This document shows, piece after piece, positions 26,871-35,400 of a stretch of 64,000 bases of DNA. The translations under genes were made by a program, and so were the position numbers. Below the pieces are notes generated by a model. That model had not been told where the DNA came from and made no database searches. It worked only from the letters and a program-made list of their open reading frames with translations. The stretch's first letter is position 1, and the number at the start of each line of letters is the position of its first letter. The DNA lies in NCBI RefSeq assembly GCF_019972315.1, contig NZ_BLIZ01000001.1:1376513-1440512 (forward strand), in the 5' to 3' direction. Source of the DNA: Geobacter sp. AOG1. Its GTDB lineage: Bacteria > Desulfobacterota > Desulfuromonadia > Geobacterales > Geobacteraceae.

Positions 26871-27619
26871 TGTCGGAACGTTTGCTTGCGGTGCGAGACC
26901 TGAATGTCCGCTACGGGAAGGTCGAGGCGATATACCAGGCATCGATCAGTGTGGACAAGGGAACCATCGTCAGTGTCATAGGGCCCAATGGCGCCGGCAA
27001 GACGACCTTGCTGAACGCCATCATGGGGGTGCTCCCGTCAAAGGGGGGGATCGAATTCTGCGGTACTGACATCGGCAGGCTCACCACCGAGCAGCGGGTG
27101 ACCAAGGGGATGTGCCTGGTTCCGGAGTCCCGGGAACTTTTCGCCCAGATGTCGGTGTCGGACAACCTGGAACTGGGGGCTTTCACCCGTTACCGCCGGA
27201 GGGACAAAGGTATAAAGCGGAGTCTCGATGAGGTGTATGAACTCTTCCCGCGGCTCCTGGAACGGCGCACCCAACTTGCCGGCAGCCTCTCCGGCGGCGA
27301 GCGGCAGATGCTCGCCCTGGGGCGGGCCCTCATGAGCAAACCGACCCTGTTGATGCTCGACGAGCCGAGCCTGGGACTGGCCCCACTCATCGTCAAGGAG
27401 ATCCTCCAGAACATCAGCAATCTCCGCTCCACCGGCGTCAGCATCCTGCTCATCGAGCAGAATGCCCGCGCCGCCCTGCAGATTTCCGATTACGGTTATG
27501 TTTTGGAAAATGGCGATATTGCCATGGAGGGGGCGAGCAAGGACCTGGCCAACGACCCGAAGGTCATCGAGAGCTACCTGGGCATGGGGGGCGCAGGACA
27601 GGAGAAGGAGAGGCAGTAG
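26870..27619 (+). CDS. livF: ABC transporter ATPase (LivF-like)
   Basis: A 249-aa ATPase with Walker A GPNGAGKTT, signature LSGGERQMLALGRAL, Walker B LLMLDEPSLGLAP and the LivF-type SRELFAQMSVSDNLELGA segment. The ATG at 26870 overlaps the preceding stop, giving translational coupling. Pairs with the LivG half of the fusion to energise uptake. Confidence 0.92.
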   Translation: MSERLLAVRDLNVRYGKVEAIYQASISVDKGTIVSVIGPNGAGKTTLLNAIMGVLPSKGGIEFCGTDIGRLTTEQRVTKGMCLVPESRELFAQMSVSDNLELGAFTRYRRRDKGIKRSLDEVYELFPRLLERRTQLAGSLSGGERQMLALGRALMSKPTLLMLDEPSLGLAPLIVKEILQNISNLRSTGVSILLIEQNARAALQISDYGYVLENGDIAMEGASKDLANDPKVIESYLGMGGAGQEKERQ

Positions 27620-27670
27620 CGCTTCATGCAGCATGCATCATATCAAAACCGACCGAAGGGAGTACGAAAC

Positions 27671-28825
27671 ATGAAAACAATCAGACTGCTGGTAGGGATG
27701 TTAACGATAGTTTTCTCTGCAACCATGGCGATGGCGGATATCACCATCGGCGTCAACCTGTCCACCACGGGGCCTGCCGCTTCCCTCGGCATCCCCGAGA
27801 AGAATGCCCTCAGTTTTGCTCCCAAGACCATAGCTGGCCAGAACGTCAAGTTTGTCGTCTATGATGATGCTTCTGACACCACCAATGCGGTGCAGAACGT
27901 CAAGCGTCTCGTTTCCGAAAATCAGGTGGACCTGATTCTCGGCCCGAGCACGACCCCCACGTCCCTGGCGGTCATCGACGTGGCTGCTGGTGCAAAAACC
28001 CCCATGCTTGCCGTTGCCTCGGCGAGCGCAATCGTCAAGCCGATGGATGCAAAAAGGAAATGGATTTTCAAGGTAACGGCCAATGATGACATCTATGCGA
28101 CGGCCATGGTTGATCACATGGTAAAGAAGGGGGTCAAGACGGTCGCCGTGATTGCGGTGGATGACCCCTATGGTGAGGCCAATACCAAGGAGTACATGAC
28201 GCTTGCACAAAAACACGGTATCAAGACGCTGATGGTTGAGAAATTCAAGAGGACCGACACCAGCGCAACGGCTCAAGTTCTCAAGATTATGGGCAAAAAA
28301 CCTGACGCAGTGTTCATTGCCGCTATCGGGACACCGTCAGCCATGCCGCATCTGGCGCTCGTCGAGCGTGGTTACAAAGGAAAGATATATCAGTCCGGTG
28401 CTGCGGCAAATTCCGAGTTCCTCAAGGTCGGTGGTAAAGCGGTAGAAGGTGCGTTTATGCCTGCGTCGCCCGTGCTGGTGGCAGAACAACTCCCCAAAGG
28501 GTATCCCACAAGGGATGAAGCGCTCAAGTTTGCCAAGGCGTACGAAGGAAAGTTCGGTCCCCGTTCGACCTTTGCGTCACACATATGGGATGCCTTTAGG
28601 GTCCTGGAGGTAGCTATACCGAAGGCACTGAAGGCTGGCAAGCCGGGGACACCCCAATTCCGCGAGGCGCTGCGCACCGCAATCGAAAACACCAAAGGGA
28701 TCAAGGGTGCGGGAGCCGTGTTCAACCTGTCGGCGACCGACCATTCGGGGGTGAACCAGCTCGGCATGTCCGTGATCAAGATCGAGAACGGGAAGTGGGC
28801 GCTGGAAGACCACACCAAATTTTAG
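27671..28825 (+). CDS. Periplasmic branched-chain-type substrate-binding protein (copy 1)
   Basis: A 384-aa type-I periplasmic binding protein. Signal peptide MKTIRLLVGMLTIVFSATMAMA, then DITIGVNLSTTGPAASLGIP, two lobes (STTPTSLAVIDVA; TVAVIAVDDPYGEANTKEY) and the SHIWDAF region. Very similar to the next gene across its length, so a tandem duplication. No Trp/aromatic-specific motif can be read by eye; ligand unknown. Confidence 0.9.
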   Translation: MKTIRLLVGMLTIVFSATMAMADITIGVNLSTTGPAASLGIPEKNALSFAPKTIAGQNVKFVVYDDASDTTNAVQNVKRLVSENQVDLILGPSTTPTSLAVIDVAAGAKTPMLAVASASAIVKPMDAKRKWIFKVTANDDIYATAMVDHMVKKGVKTVAVIAVDDPYGEANTKEYMTLAQKHGIKTLMVEKFKRTDTSATAQVLKIMGKKPDAVFIAAIGTPSAMPHLALVERGYKGKIYQSGAAANSEFLKVGGKAVEGAFMPASPVLVAEQLPKGYPTRDEALKFAKAYEGKFGPRSTFASHIWDAFRVLEVAIPKALKAGKPGTPQFREALRTAIENTKGIKGAGAVFNLSATDHSGVNQLGMSVIKIENGKWALEDHTKF

Positions 28826-28832
28826 CCGGTTT

Positions 28833-28896
28833 CATCCGGAACCTCCGGATGAGGCTCTGATTGGTTTCCGTCCGGAACTCTATTCCGGACGGAAAC
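28833..28896 (+). terminator. Two intercistronic hairpins between the binding-protein genes
   Basis: Stem 1: CATCCGGA/TCCGGATG (28833-28851). Stem 2: perfect 14-bp GTTTCCGTCCGGAA/TTCCGGACGGAAAC (28864-28896). No U-tract. Likely mRNA stabilisers or attenuators that raise binding protein 1 over downstream genes. Confidence 0.6.
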
Positions 28897-28987
28897 TGCT
28901 ATTACGAAGGAACTGCAGGACTGTGATTTTTATGCGTTGAACATGTGGCGAAGAACAGGTGCAGCAAACAACGAAGAGGGGGAAAAC

Positions 28988-30139
28988 ATGAAAAAATGGA
29001 CGGCAGCACTCAGTATGTTCGCAGTCATTTCTTCGGCAACAGCGGCCATGGCAGACATTACCATCGGGGTCAGCATCGCAACGACAGGGTCTGCGGCCTC
29101 TCTCGGTATCCCCGAGAAGAACAGCCTCGTCTTCGCCCCAAAGACCATTGCGGGGCAAAAGGTCAACTTCGTTGTCTATGACGATGCCTCGGATACCACC
29201 ACGGCGGTACAGAACACCAAACGGCTCATCTCTGAAGCTAACGTTGACCTGCTCATCGGCCCAAGCACGACGCCGAACGCTCTCGCAATGGTTGAGTTAG
29301 CCACGGAAGCCAAGACCCCCATGATTTCCCTCGCGTCGGGAAAACCGATCGTCGTCCCCATCGAGAAGCGGAAATGGATCTTCAAGATGACGGCCAACGA
29401 TGAAATCGCCGTAGGCGCCATGGTCAATCACATGGTCAAGTCGGGGGTGAAAACGGTGGCAGCGATCGCGACGGATGACCCCTACGGTGAGGCCAAGCTC
29501 AAGCCGTTCGCTGAGTTGACCGCAAAACACGGCATCAAGGTGCTCATGGTCGAGAAATTCAAAAAGACCGACACGAGCGCCACGGCCCAGATACTGAAGA
29601 TCATGAGCGCCAAGCCCGATGCGGTATTCGTTGTCGCGGCGGGAACGCCGTCGGCAATGCCCCATACGGCACTGTACGAGCGTGGCTACAAGGGGAAGGT
29701 CTATCAGTCCGACGGAGCGGCGAACTCCGATTTCCTCAGGGTGGGTGGCAAAGCGCTGGAAGGTGGGCTGGTGTCCGCATCACCCGTCCTGGTAGCCGAG
29801 CAACTGCCGAAGGGGTATCCCAACCGGGAAGAGGCCCTCAAGTTTGCCAAGGCGTACGAAGGGAAATTCGGTCCCCGGTCGACCTTTGCATCCCACATGT
29901 GGGACGCTTTGAAACTTGTCGAAACCGCTGTGCCGAAGGCGCTGAAAAAAGGAAAGCCGGGTACGCCTGAATTCCGCGAGGCACTGCGGGATGCGATCGA
30001 AACGGCCCACGTCAAGGGAGCGTATGCGGTGTTCAACTTTTCACCGACCGATCACTCGGGAGTGGACGTGACCGGTATCGCCATGCTGAAGATTGTGAAT
30101 GGAAAATGGAAGCTCGAAGATTACGCTAAGTTCAAATAG
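28988..30139 (+). CDS. Periplasmic branched-chain-type substrate-binding protein (copy 2)
   Basis: A 383-aa paralogue of the preceding gene, roughly three quarters identical by eye. Signal peptide MKKWTAALSMFAVISSATAAMA, then DITIGVSIATTGSAASLGIP. Differences concentrate in segments such as ASGKPIVVPIEK versus ASASAIVKPMDA, which would lie near the ligand cleft, suggesting a second ligand for the same transporter. GGGGGAAAAC precedes the ATG. Confidence 0.9.
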   Translation: MKKWTAALSMFAVISSATAAMADITIGVSIATTGSAASLGIPEKNSLVFAPKTIAGQKVNFVVYDDASDTTTAVQNTKRLISEANVDLLIGPSTTPNALAMVELATEAKTPMISLASGKPIVVPIEKRKWIFKMTANDEIAVGAMVNHMVKSGVKTVAAIATDDPYGEAKLKPFAELTAKHGIKVLMVEKFKKTDTSATAQILKIMSAKPDAVFVVAAGTPSAMPHTALYERGYKGKVYQSDGAANSDFLRVGGKALEGGLVSASPVLVAEQLPKGYPNREEALKFAKAYEGKFGPRSTFASHMWDALKLVETAVPKALKKGKPGTPEFREALRDAIETAHVKGAYAVFNFSPTDHSGVDVTGIAMLKIVNGKWKLEDYAKFK

Positions 30140-30148
30140 TTCTGAACC

Positions 30149-30178
30149 GGGGGGACGGACAGTCCGTCCGTTCCCCCC
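30149..30178 (+). terminator. Long GC hairpin after binding protein 2
   Basis: GGGGGGACGGAC folds back on the TCCGTCC and CCCCCC runs ending at 30178. No U-tract, so probably an intercistronic stabiliser before the UspA gene. Confidence 0.5.
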
Positions 30179-30208
30179 GACAGTTCCCTGCAATTGACGG
30201 AGACCCCG

Positions 30209-31021
30209 ATGAAATTCAAAGACATCTTGGTTCATCTCGACAGCTCACCGCAGTCGATGAACAGGCTCGATCTGGCAATCAGAATTGCGAAGGAGCACGG
30301 TGCCCGCCTGACGGGGTTGTATGTGGTGGTTCACCAGCAGTACCGGCCGGAAAAGGAACATCTGGGCCAGACGATTGCGGAAATTGAAAAGGCGTTCCTG
30401 GAGAAAACCGCCGGTGAAAAGGTGGAAGGGTGCTGGATCTGCGCCGACTGGCCTGTTGTCGGTCTCAGCGTGGTGGAAGTGGTGAATTACTATGCCCATT
30501 CCAAGGACCTCGTCGTCGTCGGACAGGCAACCCGCGACCAGACCAAGAGCAGTGTGCCGCTCGATCTTGCCGAGCGGGTCATCCTGGGTGCCGGTCGGCC
30601 GGTTCTCGTCGTACCGTACGCAGGGAGTTTCGCCTCCGTCGGGGGCCGGGTGATCGTGGCCTGGAGGCCGGGGCGAGCTGCTGCACGGGCGGTCAACGAC
30701 GCCATGCCGTTCCTCGCGGCGGCCAGCGAGGTCTGTCTGCTCGAAATACGGCCGCCCGACGGGCAGGGGGAGGTGGATGGCTTCTCACCCAAGGCAGACA
30801 TCGTGGAAAATCTGCGGTGTCACGGCATCAAGGTGACGGAAGAGAAGCTGGTTACCGGAAATATCCCGGTTGCCAACATCCTGATGAACTATGCCTGGGA
30901 AAACGGTTGCGACCTCATCGTCATGGGGGCTTCCACTTCGGGCAAAGGAACCGTGAGCCTGGGGGCGGTGGCGCACCAGATGCTGGATCTCATGACGATT
31001 CCCGTTCTTATGGCCCATTGA
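30209..31021 (+). CDS. Tandem universal stress protein (UspA) family protein
   Basis: A 270-aa protein with two Usp folds: residues 1-145 (MKFKDILVHLDSSPQSMNRLDLAIRIAKEHGARLTGLYVV ... GRPVLVVPY) and 150-270 (GRVIVAWRPGRAAARAV ... DLIVMGASTSGKGTVSLGAVAHQML). The nucleotide loop of the second half is only partly conserved. Last gene of the transport operon and followed by a strong terminator. Its role is unknown; Usp genes often accompany anaerobic aromatic operons. Confidence 0.85.
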   Translation: MKFKDILVHLDSSPQSMNRLDLAIRIAKEHGARLTGLYVVVHQQYRPEKEHLGQTIAEIEKAFLEKTAGEKVEGCWICADWPVVGLSVVEVVNYYAHSKDLVVVGQATRDQTKSSVPLDLAERVILGAGRPVLVVPYAGSFASVGGRVIVAWRPGRAAARAVNDAMPFLAAASEVCLLEIRPPDGQGEVDGFSPKADIVENLRCHGIKVTEEKLVTGNIPVANILMNYAWENGCDLIVMGASTSGKGTVSLGAVAHQMLDLMTIPVLMAH

Positions 31022-31092
31022 TCAGATGCCGGTATGAGGTGGGTATCTGCCTCGATGTGAGCCGTGTGACTGCCGGTGGCGGAATAAATGAA

Positions 31093-31130
31093 GGGGGTCA
31101 GCTTTGACGAGCTGACCCCCTTGTTGTTTT
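31093..31130. terminator. Rho-independent terminator after uspA
   Basis: Perfect 10-bp stem GGGGGTCAGC/GCTGACCCCC (31093-31120) and TTGTTGTTTT. It lies between convergent genes and may serve both. Confidence 0.88.
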
Positions 31131-31147
31131 GTGGTACCACGACCCGC

Positions 31148-31612
31148 TTAATCGTTCAGGTCGATCTCGTCGCGCTGGCCCAAGCCGACCGAGTTGTCGA
31201 TGAAATAGAGGCGACGTGGGACAACCTTGTACCAGCAGACCTTGGTCAGGGCCTTGGCGATGGCAGCCGGGGCCTGCGCCAACATGCCGACGACGGGAAA
31301 CTTCTTCCCGTAGAGCTTCCGGGCCTTTTCTTCCTCAACCCCGGAAATTTTGCTGGCCATCCCTTCTATCTGCACCCCCTTGATCTCCAGCCAGTCGGTG
31401 TAATCTTCCTGGATTGTGACGGCGACCAGCGGGTTGCGCGCCAGGTTCATGCAATGCCGGCTTTTGGGTGATGACAGGAAATAGAGGGTGTAACCATCGT
31501 TGACGTAGAACACCGCAGCGGCCCAGATGTCCGTGCCGTTGCCCGTGGCCAGGGTCGCGACGTTGTGCTCCTTGAGGTAGCGTTGCACGCGTGTGCGTGG
31601 TCTCTTTTTCAT
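31148..31612 (-). CDS. Pyridoxamine 5'-phosphate oxidase-family (split-barrel flavin-binding) protein
   Basis: A 154-aa split-barrel protein: HNVATLATGNGTDIWAAAVFYVND, then LYFLSSPKSRHCMNLARNPLVAVTI and DWLEIKGVQIEG, the pattern of the PNPOx-like/YhbP group that binds FMN or F420. It lacks the C-terminal part of true PdxH, so pyridoxine oxidation is unlikely. Monocistronic and convergent with the transport operon. Confidence 0.8.
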   Translation of the reverse strand: MKKRPRTRVQRYLKEHNVATLATGNGTDIWAAAVFYVNDGYTLYFLSSPKSRHCMNLARNPLVAVTIQEDYTDWLEIKGVQIEGMASKISGVEEEKARKLYGKKFPVVGMLAQAPAAIAKALTKVCWYKVVPRRLYFIDNSVGLGQRDEIDLND

Positions 31613-31729
31613 AGGGAATAGGTCAATAGGTTTCGTTTCGGCGCACTACCCAAAACTTCATGGGCTGGAGCGGGTCCGGTGAAAGGTGACCGGGTAAGGC
31701 TAGCACAGAACAGGCACAAGTTAAAGAAT

Positions 31730-31764
31730 AAGGCCTTGCAGTCGCTATTGCAAGGCCTTGATTT
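31730..31764. terminator. Hairpin terminator, relic of a tRNA-Phe downstream region
   Basis: AAGGCCTTGCA (31730-31740) pairs with TGCAAGGCCTT (31749-31759), followed by GATTTTT on the + strand. On the - strand it is followed by TTATTCTTT, as in the other two tRNA-Phe terminators of the window. Confidence 0.7.
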
Positions 31765-31774
31765 TTATGACAGA

Positions 31775-31808
31775 GACGGAAGCGAACCGCCGATACGAGG
31801 ATTTTCAG
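31775..31808 (-). repeat. Degenerate copy of the tRNA-Phe 3' end (old att site)
   Basis: 34 bp matching the tRNA-Phe att core at all but two positions (GACGGAAGCG versus GACGGAATCG, CGATACG versus CGACACG). Incomplete, not a functional tRNA. Confidence 0.75.
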
Positions 31809-31987
31809 GCTGTAGCGCTGGCATCGTCGCGCAGCGGCGACTATGACCATAGCGCGGTGTCTTCCTGTGCGGTTATCTCCCCGTAATTGTCTTGTGGCAC
31901 CCTTGTTGCTAATTTACTGGGTTGAGGAAGTGTCTCTTGTAGTTGTCGGCTATGCGGCTCTTCCGGGCTGATGTCTGAGGGACTGAT

Positions 31988-32431
31988 ATGCACGCATTAT
32001 GTCACCTTGTTACGTTATATGACGATATTGAGGTGGTAAAGGAACTTGTTATTTCTGGGTTTAATGCTAACGTGCTCAGCCAAATGACATGTTGTACGGA
32101 GAATAATCGCATGGGTAGGGACGCTTTCAATCCGTTTATCATAACGGGGGAAAATACCTCCATCATCGAGGATATCTATCTGCTGGCGGCCCTGATAACC
32201 TTCGATTCCGGCATCACCTATTCCCTCCGCTACGACAAAGTGTCCGGGCGGGTTTCCTATGAGGTGCATGGCAGGATATCGGAACCCATGCGCAGGTATT
32301 ATGCTGGCGAGGTCGCTTCGCTGAAAACCTACATCGGCCACGTCAAGGCGCTCCGTTCAGCGGCATTTGCGCTGAAGAATTCCGTCAAGAGCGCAGGCTC
32401 GCTGACTGTTAAACAAATGGAAGTAAGATAA
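31988..32431 (+). CDS. Protein of unknown function upstream of the cytochrome genes
   Basis: A 147-aa protein that I do not recognise. The central part (IYLLAALITFDSGITYSLRYDKVSGRVSYEVHG) predicts beta structure and the C-terminus (LKTYIGHVKALRSAAFALKNSVKSAG) is helical and basic. No Cys-haem motif or signal peptide. GAGGGA precedes the ATG. It sits 23 bp before the first cytochrome gene and is probably co-transcribed. Confidence 0.55.
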   Translation: MHALCHLVTLYDDIEVVKELVISGFNANVLSQMTCCTENNRMGRDAFNPFIITGENTSIIEDIYLLAALITFDSGITYSLRYDKVSGRVSYEVHGRISEPMRRYYAGEVASLKTYIGHVKALRSAAFALKNSVKSAGSLTVKQMEVR

Positions 32432-32454
32432 CCACCGCACCGAGGTGATGCCCA

Positions 32455-35400
32455 ATGGGAAAAGTGATCCAAAAGAAAATCCAGGGAATGAGTCTGTGGG
32501 CCAAAGGCAGTCTTGTCATCACGCTCACCCTGCTGATGTCGGTCTTTATGTATCAGGGGTGGTATAAACCGTTTATCTCATCGGCGGCAACTGCTACGTA
32601 TTCGTACACATTCACGGGGGGTGCTGCCGGTTGGACTGGTGTCACCGGGACGAATACGGCCACAGCATATTCGGCAAATACTCTGACAACGACCATTTCG
32701 GGCAGAAATAGAGCCGATGCCAATGTCGGCTGGCAGGTTTCCGGCATTACGTGGGAGTCTCTGGGGGTGCCGGCCGGTGCTACAGTCACAGCCGTTGACG
32801 GAGCCTACGACTGGCAATGTTCTACCTATACTACTGGGGCATCTTCCAGTTCCGGGAACCTTACCATTACTGATGCAGCGGACGGAAATTCGACCACTCT
32901 TGAATCAGAGACGTTATTTGCATCAACGACGACAGTGGCAACCCGAAATGCAACCGGCGCAGTTGCCGTGCCGGCAGCTCTACAGGCATCCAACTCAAGC
33001 ATAAAGATAAAACTACTTGGTACTCTGGCAACGGGTAACAGCGGTACCGCTTCAGTCGTCAGGGTCAGCGACAATGTGGCCTTGACCATCACCTATATCG
33101 TTGACACTACCGCACCCACAGTCTCTTCAGTTGCAGTGCAATCAGGATTAGCCGTGGACGTTACCTTCAGCGAGGCGATGGGGACAGGGGTCACGACGGC
33201 GGCGAACTATACGGTGTCGGGCACGGGCAAGGGAACACTGACGAGCAACCCCACCAGCGTAGCCCTGGTTTCCGGGAGCACCTACCGCCTGACTTGGGCT
33301 TCCGGAGAGATGGTGAACGGCGGGAACATAACGATAACGGTAGCCAACGCCCAGGATGTGGCGGGCAACGCGATAGGCTCGCCCAACAGTGGCACGCATA
33401 CGGGTGGTGGCATCGGCACCGCGCCCACCGTTTCCACAGTGACAGTGCAATCGGGACTGACGGTAGACGTGGCCTTCAGCGAGGCGATGGGCGCTGGAGT
33501 GACGACAGCGGCAAACTATACGGTGTCGGGCACGGGCAAAGGCTCATTGGCGAACAACCCCGCCAGCGTCGCCCTGGTTTCCGGTAATACCTACCGCTTG
33601 ACCTGGTTGTCCGGCGAGATGGTGAACGGCGGGAACATAACGATAACGGTAGCAAACGCCCAGGATCTGGCCGGCAACACGATAGGTTCGCCCAACAGTG
33701 GCACGCATACGGGTGGCGGCGTCGGAGCAGCACCAACGGTATCGTCGACCATACCGGCTGCCGGCGCTACATCGGTACCGCTTAATAGCACCGTGACCAT
33801 CAACTGGAACGAAAACGTCGATTGTGCCACGGTCACTACCTCCAGCGTTACCGTAAATCCTGCGGTCACCTGGAGCAAGACCAGTTGCTCAGGCTCGCAA
33901 GCGGTTTTCACGCCGTCAGGCCAGGCTAATTCGACCACCTATGCCGTTACGGTCGGGACCGGCGTTACCGACACGGCCGGCAACCCCATGTCGGCTGCCT
34001 ACCCCTTCTCCTATACCACCGTGGCGGGAGGACCTGTCAACGGCACGACAGCGGGGACCGCCACCGCCATCCAGGCAAGCCCGACGTCCATCACGGTCTC
34101 CATGCCGTACACCAATGACAGCGATGGCGACAACTATTACCGGGTCGAGTACCAGGAGGATGCCGGCGCCTTCGTTTTCTGGGCACCGAATCCGCAACTT
34201 CATTCCGCAAGCCCCTTCACCACGACCATCACCGGCCTCACGACCGGAAAAACCTACACGGTGCGGGTGACCTACGAGGACCCGGATGGGATCGTCGGCG
34301 GAACCGCGATCCAGACGCTTGCTCCCCTTACCCTTGCCGTTGCCGACAATACGATGCTCCACAACAGCAAGCGCTTCCCCGGTACCACCAAGTGGGGGGG
34401 GAACTGGGGGATCGCGGGTGGGCAGTACGGCGCCTTCGGCTGCAGTACCTGCCATGTGGCGGGCTCTTCCAATATCAAACGTATTCGGCCAACCATTACC
34501 GCGCCCCAGGGGAGCTTCCCCGGCAGCGCCGTCGTCTTCAACTCCATGACCTCATTCGGCAACGATGCCGGCGGTCATACCACCTCTCTGCATGTGTGTG
34601 AGGTCTGCCACAGCCAGAACAAGTACCACAATTTCAACACCACCAATAATACTGATGGCCTGGCGCATGAGAACAACGGCGACTGTACTACCTGTCATCC
34701 CCACAACGACGGATTCCGCGCAGGCTGCGACGTCTGCCATGGCAATCCCCCCACTACCGCCGACAACAACGGGAGCACCACCACCGGTCTCGTCTGGAAA
34801 CCCACTGCAACCGGCGCGACGAGCCCCGGTGCCCACGACAAGCACGCAATTGCTTTGGGGATGAAATGCGTCACCTGCCACAACGGCAACACCATGCCGA
34901 CGGTGAGCAATACCATCCAGATGGGTTTTGCCATCAATGGTACCAATGCTCCCGGGTTTAGTGGCACCAGGGCTGGCGGCAGCTATGACGGATTTGTCCC
35001 CACAGCCCCCTACAGCTTTGTAACCGGTGACGGTGGGGCCACGACGGTCACCCAGACGGGGAGCAACCGTTGCACCACCGTCTATTGCCACGGCGGCTGG
35101 ACCGGCAGTAACGGGAGCATAACCAACCCGTCCTGGGCTGGCGGTTCTACCCAGGCCGCATGCGGCACGTGCCACGGCACGACCGCTGCGACCGCACCGA
35201 CCGCCGGCAGTCACGGTCGTCATGCGGCGAACGGCGCCGGCCAGCTTGCCCTGTTGTGCAGCACCTGTCACGGGCCCGACCCGACGAACAACGGCCATGT
35301 GAACGGCAGGGTGGTATGGAATCTGGCGACCGGCGACAACCGCTTCGGTGCCAGTGCCACGTACAAGACCTTTGCTAACGCTTCCACGGCAGCACTTGCT

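Larger units (their letters stand above)
31613..31987. other. 375-bp intergenic region with a decayed tRNA-Phe 3' flank
   Basis: Contains a hairpin (31730-31759) and a 34-bp tRNA-Phe 3'-end remnant (31775-31808). Beyond 31810 there is only a small GC hairpin (GTCGC/GCGAC near 31830) and no clear promoter. Confidence 0.6.

Noticed and set aside
31775-31808. Possible second tRNA-Phe gene
   Set aside because: Only the 3' third matches; the D-arm, anticodon arm 5' side and acceptor 5' strand are absent, so it is a remnant att site.
31810-32454. GEMM-type cyclic dinucleotide riboswitch before the cytochromes
   Set aside because: Such riboswitches are common upstream of Geobacter cytochromes, so I looked for the conserved core and tetraloop receptor pattern; neither is recognisable here.
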